From contig NZ_BDAV01000005.1 in assembly GCF_001612635.1 (NCBI RefSeq), positions 434,001 through 498,000 on the forward strand: a stretch of DNA of 64,000 nucleotides, in the 5' to 3' direction. This document shows positions 27,073 to 36,700 of the stretch, in pieces. Below the pieces are notes generated by a model. That model was not told the origin of the DNA and searched no databases. It worked only from the letters and a program-made list of their open reading frames with translations. The stretch's first letter is position 1; every line of letters begins with the position of its first letter. This DNA comes from Nocardia africana NBRC 100379 (lineage in GTDB: Bacteria > Actinomycetota > Actinomycetes > Mycobacteriales > Mycobacteriaceae). Made by a program: the position numbers and the translations under genes.

Positions 27073-27091
27073 ACCGGCCACGCCCGCCGGT
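27073..27091. promoter_or_regulatory. inverted repeat between divergent operons
   Basis: ACCGGC and GCCGGT flank a 7-bp spacer; with flanking bases the arms are ATACCGGC and GCCGGTGT (7 of 8 paired). It lies in the 254-bp region between the AfsA-containing operon and espG. A butyrolactone-receptor-like site is possible but unproven. Confidence 0.35.
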
Positions 27092-27188
27092 GTTAACCGA
27101 ATTCCGAACAAGATCGGCTGGCCGCTCGCCGGGAGCGCGGCTACGCTACGTTGAGGCTCGTGACGATCGGTGGAGGGTGTAATTCGGC

Positions 27189-27893
27189 GTGAGTTGGTCA
27201 TTCACACCGGACGAGTTCGCGCACATCTGGCGCGAGACCGACCTCGATCGCCATCCCTTCCCGCTTCGCATCCTCGAATCACCCCGTACGGAGGACGAGG
27301 CGGCCACCCTGCGCAAGACCCTCGAGGCACGGCTGCCGCTCGGCGCGGACCCCGACCTGTCCGCATGTCTGCGCATCCTGGCCGCGCCGCACACCCGCGT
27401 GGTCGCGATCGGGGGCGAACACGGTCCGGGAACCGAAATCCGGGCGGTGGCGGCGGCGATCTACGACCACGCCGTCCTCGCGATCCAGGAACCGGGACGC
27501 ACACCGGGATTCGGCGGGTCCATCCGATTGTCGATCGGGCACACCGCCAAACTCGGCGCTCGCATCGCCGCTCTGCTGCCCGACTGCCCGCCCGGAGGCG
27601 AACCCGCACGTTCGGCGCCGAGCGAAGCGGTGCGCGACGACGACTGCCCGCGGCCGACCTCACCGCCGGCGCCGCGCATCCGCCGCCTGCTGCTGAAACC
27701 GCATACGGCCGAAGGGCATATCCGCATCGAGGCCGGATTGGACCGCGCGACACCGCCCGCACCGCTGTACTACACCTGGATCGACGTCGCCGACGACGGG
27801 CGCTATCTCATCAAGGCGGGCGACGAGGTCCACATCGTGCCCGCGAGCCGCCAGCAGATCGGCACTCATCTGCAGAAACGCATCCCGCACTGA
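27189..27893 (+). CDS. ESX secretion-associated protein, EspG family
   Basis: A 234-residue protein with the EspG pattern: it begins MSWSFTPDEFAHIWRETDLD and has a central beta-sheet region (TRVVAIGGEHGPGTEIRAVA) and a C-terminal segment DDGRYLIKAGDEVHIVPAS. EspG proteins are cytosolic chaperones that bind the helical tip of PPE proteins before type VII export. The GTG at 27189 has GGAGGG twelve bases upstream. It is followed by a secretion-target gene and a PPE-like gene, which are its likely clients. No ESX membrane component lies in the window. Confidence 0.85.
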   Translation: MSWSFTPDEFAHIWRETDLDRHPFPLRILESPRTEDEAATLRKTLEARLPLGADPDLSACLRILAAPHTRVVAIGGEHGPGTEIRAVAAAIYDHAVLAIQEPGRTPGFGGSIRLSIGHTAKLGARIAALLPDCPPGGEPARSAPSEAVRDDDCPRPTSPPAPRIRRLLLKPHTAEGHIRIEAGLDRATPPAPLYYTWIDVADDGRYLIKAGDEVHIVPASRQQIGTHLQKRIPH

Positions 27894-27980
27894 CTGTGGA
27901 GTACACGGAACAGGGCAACTCGGGCTGACCGGACATCGGCGGAACCAGTAAGCTGGGTCGACCTGCAGCCGCGAAAGGAA

Positions 27981-28080
27981 GCCGCCTTCGGGCCCTTCCC
28001 ATCAGGCTGTGCGATGACAGCCGATGGGGGCCGTACGCGGTAGCGCTCCGCTGCCGCCTCCGGGCCTCCCCATTAGGCTG
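27981..28080. repeat. imperfect direct repeat carrying promoter-like boxes
   Basis: A roughly 29-bp unit occurs at 27981-28009 and 28053-28080 (GCCGCCTTCGGGCC and GCCGCCTCCGGGCC, then CCCATCAGGCTG and CCCATTAGGCTG). The second copy holds a -10-like TAGGCT at 28074-28079, just upstream of the gene at 28109. Confidence 0.5.
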
Positions 28081-28108
28081 ATCGGACCGACCGATCTCAG
28101 GGGTGCGC

Positions 28109-28483
28109 ATGACGATCGAGACCAGCCAGGCCGATATCACCCGTTTCCTGCAGGCCGCGCGCGGGGGAACCGTCACCTTCGATCCGGCGGCCGCGCGTGG
28201 GTGCGCGGAGATCTATCAGCAGCAGGCCGACCGGCTGCGGGAACTACAGCAGCGCCTCGATTCGGTGGCGCAGCTCAGCGGATTCGGGGGCTTCTTCTCC
28301 GCGCAGCAGCTGCAGGCCGGTTTCGGCCGCAAGGCGCGCGATGCGGCCGAACTGCTCGACCACTACATCGCCGCCGCCTACCGCATGAAAGAGGCCTTCC
28401 TGACCAGCGCCGGGCTCTACGAGGAGGCCGATTCCGCACATGCGGCCGCGCTGCGAGCGATCTCGTCCGGACTGTCGCGATGA
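28109..28483 (+). CDS. putative type VII secretion target (small helical protein)
   Basis: A 124-residue, mostly helical protein. Two amphipathic helices (about 27-55 and 64-112) are separated by a GFGGFF turn. The C-terminal YEEAD at residues 104-108 fits the YxxxD/E export signal of ESX substrates. The ATG at 28109 follows AGGGG; a GTG at 28103 is possible. The next gene starts inside its stop (ATGA). It likely pairs with the PPE-like protein, as PE/PPE or WXG100 partners do, and is likely exported. The exact family is not certain. Confidence 0.8.
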   Translation: MTIETSQADITRFLQAARGGTVTFDPAAARGCAEIYQQQADRLRELQQRLDSVAQLSGFGGFFSAQQLQAGFGRKARDAAELLDHYIAAAYRMKEAFLTSAGLYEEADSAHAAALRAISSGLSR

Positions 28484-29811
28484 GCGCCGAATTCCGTTAC
28501 GGGCCGGCCGCATCGCAGACCGACCCGCACTACGTCAGCGCCATGGAACATTTCGAGTCGATGACGCACGAACAGATCTACGCCGGAACCGAGAAGATCG
28601 AGGCCGGTGAGATTCTGCAAGCCTCGCTGATCTGGCTGGAGGCGGCCGCCACACTGACCGGGTCCATGCCGGCCACCCGCTCGCAGGCCGAACGGATCAT
28701 GGATCAGGCCGGCTGGCAGGGCCCGGCCGCCGAGGCCGCCGCCGCGAGCGCACACAGCTTCGCCGCCTCCGTCGACGAATTGGCCGCCGTCTTCGGGGAG
28801 GTCGGTGCGCGGCTCGGGGCCGTCGCCGGAGCGGCCGAAGCGGTCAAGATGGCGGTACCCCCGCCGGGCGATTCCGGGCCGGTGGGCGCCATCGCCCGAG
28901 TGCTGGAGGCCGCGCACGTGATCGATGCGCGCATCGCCGAGGAGGTCCTGCGTCAGGAGGCGATCCTGACGATGAACATGATCTACAAGCCGGCCTACTC
29001 CGCCGCGGGCACCGCGGTCCCGGCCCTGCCCGAACCCCCGGCACAATCCGACCCCGCCGGACCGCGCCCGAGCGCGCCCGCGCGCCCGAACGGCGACCGG
29101 CCGCAATCACACCAAAGCCCCACGGCCCCACCGTCTTCGGAGCCGGAGTCCGCGACGCCGGAGCAGGCTCCGAATTCGGCACCCGCGCCCGGCACCCCAG
29201 GTTCGCCGCAGTCGCCGCCCGCACCTGCACCGGCACCTGCACCTGCACCTGCACCTGCACCTGCACCTGCACCTGCACCTGCACCTGCACCTGCACCGGA
29301 GAGCCAGGCACCCGCGCCTCCGCACACGCAACCCGCACCCCCGCCCGGCGACCCGGCCCCGAGTTCGTCGGCACCGGCACCCGCCGCGCCGACGCACGAT
29401 CCAGGCCCAGCGCCGACCCCGGCGCCGCCGACCTCTTCCGCGCCCACCGCGCCGGACCCGAGCCAGGCACCCACACCGTCCGCACCGGGAAGTTCAGTGC
29501 CCCCGCCGGTTCCACCGACGTCCGATCCGCAGGCCACGCCGCCCGTCACCCCCGCCCCCGCCGCACCGGCCCCGGCGCCATCCGACACCCCCACGCCCAC
29601 ACCACCTCCCGCACCACAGTCGCCCGACCCGTCGGCATCCGCCCCACCGCACCAATCCCCCACGCCCACACCGCCTCCCGCCCCCGGGCCTCCCGGCCCG
29701 TCGGCGCCTCCGCTCACCGACCAGGAAGGTCAGCCGGGTATCACCGGTCCGATCCCGAACACGGATGCGCCGACGACTCCCGATCAACCCGGGGTATCTC
29801 CGCCGGGCTGA
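28480..29811 (+). CDS. PPE/WXG100-like protein with proline-alanine-rich tail
   Basis: A 443-residue protein. Residues 1-180 are helical, with WQG at 79-81 (WxG turn) and long Ala-rich helices typical of PPE-like type VII proteins. From about residue 185 to the end it is a low-complexity Pro/Ala/Ser/Thr tail, including 13 consecutive Ala-Pro pairs encoded by a hexanucleotide repeat. The start overlaps the previous stop by 4 nt. It is probably exported with its partner and extends through or from the envelope by its tail. Antisense reading frames across the tail are products of composition, not genes. Confidence 0.82.
   Translation: MSAEFRYGPAASQTDPHYVSAMEHFESMTHEQIYAGTEKIEAGEILQASLIWLEAAATLTGSMPATRSQAERIMDQAGWQGPAAEAAAASAHSFAASVDELAAVFGEVGARLGAVAGAAEAVKMAVPPPGDSGPVGAIARVLEAAHVIDARIAEEVLRQEAILTMNMIYKPAYSAAGTAVPALPEPPAQSDPAGPRPSAPARPNGDRPQSHQSPTAPPSSEPESATPEQAPNSAPAPGTPGSPQSPPAPAPAPAPAPAPAPAPAPAPAPAPAPESQAPAPPHTQPAPPPGDPAPSSSAPAPAAPTHDPGPAPTPAPPTSSAPTAPDPSQAPTPSAPGSSVPPPVPPTSDPQATPPVTPAPAAPAPAPSDTPTPTPPPAPQSPDPSASAPPHQSPTPTPPPAPGPPGPSAPPLTDQEGQPGITGPIPNTDAPTTPDQPGVSPPG
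29221..29298 (+). repeat. 13-unit hexanucleotide tandem repeat (GCACCT)
   Basis: Thirteen 6-bp units, eleven GCACCT and two GCACCG, encode (Ala-Pro)13. Gain or loss of units keeps the frame, so the tail length can vary between strains. Confidence 0.95.
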
Positions 29812-29962
29812 GCGGAAGTCGGAAGCGCGAGAGATTTCGGCAGGCGCAATCGACTCCCGTGACTGCAGCCGTGCGGGGCCCGACGTCGGCACGATCGCCA
29901 TCGCCCCGGCCGCGATGCGGACCCGCTCGCGACAGGTATGCGCCCGGGTGGTGCCGAGTTCC

Positions 29963-31102
29963 CTACACCTTCACCAGGTCGTCGGCGTGAATGACGGGGC
30001 GTTGCATACCTTCCGGGAGTTCGGAGGTGGAGTGGCCGGCCATGGCCTGCAGTTCGGTGCTGTCGTATTCGACGACGCCCCGCGCCACGGTGCGACCGTC
30101 GGGGGCGAGCAGGTCGACCACATCGCCGCCGTAGAAGCGGCCCCTGACGCCGGTGATACCGGCGGCCAGCAGTGACCGGCGGGAGTGCGCGACGGCTCTG
30201 ACGGCGCCGGCGTCGAGGTGGATGGCGCCGCGGCTGTCGGCGGCGTGGCGGACCCAGAATTTGCGGGCCGAGAGCCGGACCGGGCGGGCGGCGAACGCCG
30301 TGCCGACCGAGGCATCGCGCAGTGCCGGCGCCGCATCGGAGGCAGCGGCCAACAGGACGGGCACGCCGGCGTCGGCGGCGAGGCGGGCGGCCGAGAGCTT
30401 CGACGCCATGCCGCCGGTGCCGAGAGCTCCGCCGCTACCGGCGATCACACCGTCGAGGTCGGCACTGCTGCGCACCTCGGGAATGAATGTGGCGGCACCC
30501 TTGCGGGGGTCACCGTCGTAGAGTCCGTCCACATCCGAGAGCAGAACGAGCGCGTCCGCGCCGACGAGATGCGCCACCAGCGCGGCCAGCCGGTCGTTGT
30601 CTCCGAAGCGAATCTCCTCGGTGGCGATGGTGTCGTTCTCGTTGACCACCGCGACCGCGTGCAGCGCGCGCAAACGGTCGAGGGTGCGTTGCGCGTTGCG
30701 GTGGTGTTCGCGCCGGGCGAAGTCACCCGCGGTCAGCAGCACCTGCCCCACAACCCGGTCGAATCGGGCGAACGAGGTGCCCCAGGCGTGGGCCAACGCC
30801 AATTGCCCGACACTCGCCGCGGCCTGCTTCGTCGCGAGATCCCTTGGGCGGGCGGCCAATCCGAGCGGGGCGATGCCGGCGCCGATCGCACCGGACGACA
30901 CCACCACCACATCCGAGCCCGCGCGCATCCGCGCCTCGATGGCCTCGGCGAGCTTGTCCAGGCGCGCGGTGTCGAGTCCGCCCTCCAGGCTGGTCAGCGC
31001 CGAGGAGCCGATCTTGACGACCACGCTGCGCGCGGTCCGGATCGACTGCCGAGTAGTTACCGCTCCCTTGTCGGAATCCACCTGTGTCACAACAACACTC
31101 AC
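29963..31102 (-). CDS. proB: glutamate 5-kinase
   Basis: A 379-residue enzyme for the first step of proline synthesis, ATP-dependent phosphorylation of glutamate. The amino acid kinase domain has [20 protein letters not shown] and VNENDTIAT followed by [13 protein letters not shown]-terminal PUA domain (about residue 290 onward) contains [18 protein letters not shown]. The GTG start at 31102 has no strong ribosome binding site. It follows obgE by 85 nt on the same strand, the order found in mycobacteria (Rv2440c-Rv2439c). proA is not in the window. Confidence 0.97.
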   Translation of the reverse strand: MSVVVTQVDSDKGAVTTRQSIRTARSVVVKIGSSALTSLEGGLDTARLDKLAEAIEARMRAGSDVVVVSSGAIGAGIAPLGLAARPRDLATKQAAASVGQLALAHAWGTSFARFDRVVGQVLLTAGDFARREHHRNAQRTLDRLRALHAVAVVNENDTIATEEIRFGDNDRLAALVAHLVGADALVLLSDVDGLYDGDPRKGAATFIPEVRSSADLDGVIAGSGGALGTGGMASKLSAARLAADAGVPVLLAAASDAAPALRDASVGTAFAARPVRLSARKFWVRHAADSRGAIHLDAGAVRAVAHSRRSLLAAGITGVRGRFYGGDVVDLLAPDGRTVARGVVEYDSTELQAMAGHSTSELPEGMQRPVIHADDLVKV

Positions 31103-31187
31103 TCACTTGACGCGCCACCACCGTGACGCACGACGACTACCGGACCGGCACGCCCGCGCACACCGGCGAAACCGGTGCGGCGGGCGA

Positions 31188-32648
31188 TCACGGTTGGTCC
31201 TCGTCCTCCGAGACCAGGCCGCGGCGCACCCGGGAGGCATGCTTGCGCTCGGCGGCGGAGATGCGGTCGGTCTGGTCCAGGCGGGGGTCGGTCCCGCGCC
31301 CGGTCATCACCATATCGACACCGGCCGAGATCTGCGGCTCCCATTCGAAGCTCACATCGCCGATGGTGACCTCGGCGCCCGGCACGGCGCCCTGGCGGAC
31401 CAGTTCGTCCTCGACGCCGAGACGCGCGAGCCGGTCGGCCAGGTAGCCGACGGCTTCGTCGTTGTCGAATTGCGTTTGGCGCACCCATCTTTCGGGGCGC
31501 TCACCGCGGACGATGAATCCGCCCTCGACCTCCGGATCGGGTTCGACCGTGAAGCCGGTCTCGCCGGCCACCACGGGCCGGATCACCGGGCGCTTCGGCG
31601 CGGCCTTCGGATGCGCCTCACGATACTCGCGGACCATATCGGCCAGCGCGAAGGTCAACGGCCGCAGTCCTTCCCGGCTCACCGCGGAAATCGTGAACAC
31701 CGGCCAGCCACGCTCGGTGAACTCCGGCGTCACCATCTCCGCCAATTCGGCGGCGTCGGGGATATCGGCCTTGTTGAGGATGACCACGCGCGGCCGGTCG
31801 GCCAGATCGCCCAGACCGGCATCGGCCTGCAGGGCGGGCCGGTAGGCGGCCAGTTCGGCCTCGAGCGCGTCGACATCGGAGATCGGGTCGCGGCCGGGTT
31901 CCAGTGTGGCGCAATCGACTACGTGGGCCAGCACCGCGCACCGCTCGAGATGCCGCAGGAAGTCCAGCCCGAGGCCGCGTCCGTCGCTGGCACCGGGGAT
32001 CAGGCCCGGCACATCGGCGACGGTGAAGGTGGTGTCACCACTGGACACGACGCCGAGATTCGGCACCAGCGTGGTGAACGGGTAATCGGCGATCTTGGGC
32101 TTGGCCGCGGAGAGCACCGAGACGAGTGAGGATTTTCCGGCCGAGGGGAAGCCGACGAGGCCGACATCGGCCACCGACTTCAGCTCGAGAACGAGATCGC
32201 GCTCCTCGCCCTCCTCGCCCAGCAGGGCGAAGCCGGGCGCCTTGCGGGCGCGCGACACCAGCGCCGCGTTGCCGAGCCCGCCGCGGCCACCGCGCGCCGC
32301 CACGAATCGGGTGCCCGCGCCGACCAGATCGGCCACAACCTCACCGTCGTCGTCGATGACGACCGTGCCGTCGGGGACCTTCAGCAGCAACTCCCCGCCC
32401 TGTTTGCCGTCGCGGTTGCCGCCCTCGCCCGGCTTGCCGTTACCGGCCTTGGCGTGCGGGTGGAAGTGGAAGTCGAGCAGCGTGTGCACGTTCGGGTCGA
32501 CTTCGAGGATCACATCCCCGCCGTTGCCACCGTTGCCACCGTCGGGTCCGCCGAGCGGCTTGTACTTCTCCCGATGCACCGAGGCACAGCCGTGACCGCC
32601 CTTACCGGCGCGGACGTGCAGTACCACACGATCGATGAATTTGGACAT
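31188..32648 (-). CDS. obgE: Obg family GTPase (ribosome-associated)
   Basis: A 486-residue GTPase of 50S ribosome maturation and stress control. The N-terminal glycine-rich Obg fold (about 1-158, GGxGG clusters) is followed by the G domain with [11 protein letters not shown], the TTLVPN switch, DVPGLI and NKAD, and a C-terminal OCT domain (about 345-425). The ATG at 32648 is clear from homology. It is the third gene after rplU and rpmA, separated from rpmA by a 126-bp gap that holds a strong hairpin. Confidence 0.98.
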   Translation of the reverse strand: MSKFIDRVVLHVRAGKGGHGCASVHREKYKPLGGPDGGNGGNGGDVILEVDPNVHTLLDFHFHPHAKAGNGKPGEGGNRDGKQGGELLLKVPDGTVVIDDDGEVVADLVGAGTRFVAARGGRGGLGNAALVSRARKAPGFALLGEEGEERDLVLELKSVADVGLVGFPSAGKSSLVSVLSAAKPKIADYPFTTLVPNLGVVSSGDTTFTVADVPGLIPGASDGRGLGLDFLRHLERCAVLAHVVDCATLEPGRDPISDVDALEAELAAYRPALQADAGLGDLADRPRVVILNKADIPDAAELAEMVTPEFTERGWPVFTISAVSREGLRPLTFALADMVREYREAHPKAAPKRPVIRPVVAGETGFTVEPDPEVEGGFIVRGERPERWVRQTQFDNDEAVGYLADRLARLGVEDELVRQGAVPGAEVTIGDVSFEWEPQISAGVDMVMTGRGTDPRLDQTDRISAAERKHASRVRRGLVSEDEDQP

Positions 32649-32706
32649 GCCAGCTGGACCTCTGTATTTCGGTGGACGGTGGTGGTGAGCCTCCCGGAAC
32701 GGCGAA

Positions 32707-32739
32707 CGGGCCAGGGTTTATCTGCTAAACCCTGGCCCG
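32707..32739 (-). terminator. hairpin between rpmA and obgE
   Basis: A 14-bp perfect stem (CGGGCCAGGGTTTA, 32707-32720, with its complement at 32726-32739) has a 5-nt loop. It lies inside the rplU-rpmA-obgE unit and may act as a partial terminator or processing site. Confidence 0.65.
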
Positions 32740-32774
32740 CTTCGAAGAGTGTGTGGAGAAGGCTCCGGCGCGGC

Positions 32775-33041
32775 TCAGGCCTGCACCGGCTCCGGTACCA
32801 CGATGTTGACGGTCTTGCGGCCCCGCTTGGTGCCGAACTGGACCGCGCCCGCCTCGAGGGCGAACAGCGTGTCGTCGCCGCCGCGGCCGACGTTCACGCC
32901 GGGGTGGAAGTGGGTTCCGCGCTGGCGAACCAGGATCTCGCCGGCCTTGACGGCCTGGCCGCCGAAGCGCTTCACACCGAGTCGCTTGGAATTGGAATCG
33001 CGACCGTTGCGAGAGCTGGACGCACCCTTCTTATGTGCCAT
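32775..33041 (-). CDS. rpmA: 50S ribosomal protein L27
   Basis: An 88-residue L27 with the typical [16 protein letters not shown] start and [21 protein letters not shown] core. The N-terminal tail reaches the peptidyl-transferase centre. No cleavable Firmicute-type leader is present. It lies 48 nt after rplU and is followed by obgE. Length and motifs are normal for the family. Confidence 0.99.
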   Translation of the reverse strand: MAHKKGASSSRNGRDSNSKRLGVKRFGGQAVKAGEILVRQRGTHFHPGVNVGRGGDDTLFALEAGAVQFGTKRGRKTVNIVVPEPVQA

Positions 33042-33089
33042 GGCTGAAAACTCCTCGATTCGAAACCGGGTGGTTCCGCTAGGTCGAAA

Positions 33090-33401
33090 TTACTTGATGC
33101 CGGTGACCTTCAGGACCGTCAGCTTCTGACGGTGGCCCTGACGCTTGTGGTAGCCGGTCTTGTTCTTGAACTTGTGGATCCGGATCTTCGGGCCCTTGGT
33201 CTGCTCGACCACCTCGGCGGACACCGAAACCTTGGCCAGCTTGTCGGCATCGGTAGTCAGCTCGGCGCCGTCAACCACCAGCACCGGCGACAGCGATACG
33301 GCCGTGCCCGGTTCACCCTCGATCTTCTCGACCTTCACCAGGTCACCGACCGCGACCTTGTACTGCTTTCCGCCGGTCTTGACGATCGCGTACGTTGCCA
33401 T
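33090..33401 (-). CDS. rplU: 50S ribosomal protein L21
   Basis: A 103-residue L21 that binds 23S rRNA. It begins [16 protein letters not shown] and ends with [19 protein letters not shown] and a short tail. The ATG at 33401 is preferred to an upstream in-frame start because of homology and AGAGGG just before it. It is the first gene of the rplU-rpmA-obgE-proB group, preceded by a 340-bp region with no gene. Confidence 0.98.
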   Translation of the reverse strand: MATYAIVKTGGKQYKVAVGDLVKVEKIEGEPGTAVSLSPVLVVDGAELTTDADKLAKVSVSAEVVEQTKGPKIRIHKFKNKTGYHKRQGHRQKLTVLKVTGIK

Positions 33402-33741
33402 CGGTCGGCTGCCCTCTTTCCTCAACTAGTGCTCGGCACTCTGCTCACACGGCCGCCTGCCGGTGGACACCGGAAACCGCCGTACGACTGGTCTGATAGT
33501 CACCGCCGCCTCGGTACTTGTTCCGCACCGGAGGGCTCGTTTCGAGCCGGATCTCATGACAGCGCAGCGTTTTCTCTACACAACACGGTGCTGTCACCGG
33601 GCAGCGACTGTCCAAGATTACAGGACTGCCACCCCCGGCACCAAACCGGGTCGCCACCACTCCGAACGCGATCCGCAGCGGCGCCCCGCCCGCCGTGCGG
33701 GCGGGGCCTGTGCTGCTGATTCTCCGGTTCGACGCCCCGGA
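33402..33741. other. intergenic region between rne and rplU
   Basis: No convincing gene is seen. It holds the rne terminator hairpin (33683-33707) and must hold the rplU promoter and leader. A comparatively AT-rich patch near 33560-33625 on the minus strand (with TAATCT and TTGGAC) is a promoter candidate, but I cannot fix the boxes. Confidence 0.5.
33683..33707 (-). terminator. terminator hairpin downstream of rne
   Basis: An 11-bp G/C stem (GCCCCGCCCGC with its complement) has a CGT loop, 35 nt after the rne stop. It has no T-tract. Confidence 0.75.
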
Positions 33742-36700
33742 TCAGTTCGGCGATTCCGGCGCGCCCGCGGCTCGTCCGGCGGCCCGGCGACGGGTCCGCT
33801 GCCGCGGGGTCACCTCGGCCGGAGCCAGCTCGTCGAGCGAGAACTTCGGCGCGGTGTCCTGATCGGCGTCGGTCAGGACGAATACCGCGCCCCGGCTGTC
33901 GGTCGACGGAGCCGCTGCGGTGCGCGCCACCCGGCGGCGGCCACGACGGGCACCTGCCTCCGCAGCCTGCTCGGCCGGCCGCGCCTCTGCCTGTTCGGCC
34001 GGCTGCGCTTCGGCTGCCGGGCGGACCTGCGGAGCCTCGGGTGCCTGCCGGACCGGCTGCGCCTCGGCCGGAGCCGGCGCGGAGTCCGCGGTCCGTTGCG
34101 CTCCGATTCGTCCGGTCACCACGGGCTTCGCCGCGGTGGCGGCCGGCTCGGTGCTGGTGGTCTCCGTGCTGGTCGATCCGGCGCCGACCGGCTCCGAGTC
34201 GGCCGGCTCGGAGCCGTCCCGCCCCGCGGCCACGGATTCGGCGGCTTCCGCCTCGGCACGTTCGGCGGCCGCGGCCCGGGCACGGCCACGGCGCGACTCC
34301 CGCGACTCCTTGGCCTGCGGCCTCGGCTCCGCTTTCGCCTCGACCGGCGCACCGGCCTCGGCCACCTCGTCGTCGGCGTGGTGCGCGGCCATCGCGAGCG
34401 CGACCGGATGAGCACGCTTGGCGGCCGCCTCCTCCTCGGGATGCGAATCCGCGGTCTCGGGCGCGGCGGTGGTCACCGGCTTGGTGTCCTTGTCGCGGTC
34501 CTTGTCCTTGCGGCGGCGACGGCCTTCCCGGCGACCGGCCCCGTCCTCGGCGGGCGCGGTCTCCACCGGGTAGTTGTGCACGATGATGCCGCGGCCGTGG
34601 CAATGCTCACAGGTGGTGGAGAACGCCTCGACCAGTCCGGTGCCCAGCTTCTTGCGGGTCATCTGGACCAGGCCGAGCGAGGTGACCTCCGACACCTGAT
34701 GGCGAGTGCGGTCACGCCCGAGCGCCTCGGTGAGGCGACGCAGCACCAGGTCCCGGTTGGATTCCAGCACCATGTCGATGAAGTCGACGACGATCATGCC
34801 GCCGATATCGCGCAACCGCATCTGGCGCACGATCTCCTCGGCGGCCTCCAGGTTGTTGCGGGTGACCGTTTCTTCCAGATTGCTGCCGCCGGAACCGGTG
34901 AACTTGCCGGTGTTGACGTCGATCACGGTCATCGCCTCGGTGCGGTCGATGACCAGGGTGCCGCCGGACGGCAGCCACACCTTGCGATCGAGGGCCTTCG
35001 CGAGCTGCTCGTCGATGCGCAGACTGCCGAAGACGTCCACGCCGTTGTTCTCGTAGCGCTCGACCCGGGCCAGCATGTCCGGTGCAACGGTGCGGACGTA
35101 GTTCTCGACCGTCGTCCACGCTCGATCACCCTCGATGACCAGCTTGGAGAAGTCCTCGTTGAACAGGTCCCGGACCACCTTCACCAGCAGGTCCGGCTCT
35201 TCGTACAGGGTCTTCGGCGCGCCCGACCCGTTCTCGGCCTGCTTCTCGATGGTCTTCCAGGTGGCCTGCAGCCGCTCGACGTCGCGGGCCAGCTCGGTCT
35301 CGCTCACGCCCTCCGACGCGGTGCGGATGATCACTCCGGCGTCCTGGGGGACGATATCGCGCAGGATCTCCTTGAGCCGCTTGCGCTCGGTGTCGGGCAG
35401 TTTGCGGCTGATACCGGTCGAGGTCCCGCCCGGGACATAGACCAGGAAGCGTCCGGCCAGGCTGATCTGAGTGGTCAGCCGGGCGCCCTTGTGCCCGACC
35501 GGATCCTTGCTGACCTGCACCAGAACGGTGTCGCCGGGTTTGAGCGCCTGCTCGATCTTGCGTTCCTTGCCACCGAGCCCGGCGGCCTCCCAGTTCACCT
35601 CACCGGCGTAGAGCACGCCGTTGCGGCCGCGGCCGATGTCGACGAAGGCCGCCTCCATGCTGGGCAGCACGTTCTGCACCTTGCCCAGGTAGACGTTGCC
35701 GACCATGGACGCGGTGCCGGTGTTGGTGACGAAATGCTCGACCAGGATGTTGTCCTCGAGCACCGCCACCTGGGTGGTCGCGCCGACATGCGAGTGCTCA
35801 CCGGCCGGGAACGACTTCTCGCGGACCACCATGACCCGGTCGACCGCCTCGCGGCGGGCCAGGAATTCCGATTCGGTGAGGATCGGCGGGCGGCGGCGAC
35901 CGGCCTCGCGACCGTCGCGACGACGCTGCCGCTTGGCCTCCAGCCGGGTCGACCCGCTGATGCCCTGCACCTCGTCGACCGTGCGGCGCTTGTTGCGCGG
36001 TTCCCGCTCGTGCACGACGGTGTTCGGCGGATCGTCGTCGGCGGGCTCGGATTCGTTGTCCTCGCCGGCCTTGCGGCGACGACGGCGGCGGCGACGGCGG
36101 GTGGAACCTTCGGGCGTCGAACCCGATTCGTCGTCGCTCTCCTCGCCGGTCTGCTCGGCGGCCGTCTCCTCGGCGGAGTCGTCGGAGTCGGCGTGCGACT
36201 CGGTGTCCTCGTCCTCGGACTCGTCGTCGGACTCGTGATCGGCGTGCTGTTCGCCCCGGCCCCGGCCGCGACCGCGACGACCGCGGCGGCGGCGACGCGA
36301 GCGACCGCCGTCTTCCTGCTCGTCCCGCGACTGGTCGTCGTCCCAGTCGGCGCCGGATTCGGTCTCGGTCTCCGCCGCGACGGTCTCGGGCTCCGCGGGG
36401 GCCTTCTCCGGTGCGGGTTCGGCGGCCTTCTCGGTAGCTTTCTCAGCGGCCTTCTCGGCGGCTTCGGCCTCGCGCTCGGCGCGCCGGCGCCGGCGCATCT
36501 CCTCGGCGGCCGCGGCATCCGGCGGCAGGAACAGCGGTGCGGCCGCGATACCGGCCGATTCGAAGACGACCGGCTGTGCGGGCTGCGCGGCCGGCTGCTG
36601 GAACGGGCTGGTGAACAGCGAAGTGTGAGGGGCCGATTCCGGCTCGGCGGGCGCTTCCGGCGATTCCGGCGCGACGGCCGGATTCGCGGTGCCGGCGTTC

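Noticed and set aside
29221..29298. The hexamer tract as a CRISPR array or iteron origin
   Set aside because: The units are contiguous, in frame and inside a Pro-rich coding sequence, with no spacers.
28995..29717. A long minus-strand frame rich in Gly/Ala/Val opposite the PPE-like tail
   Set aside because: It is the complement of the Pro/Ala-rich coding sequence and has no start signal; a composition artefact.
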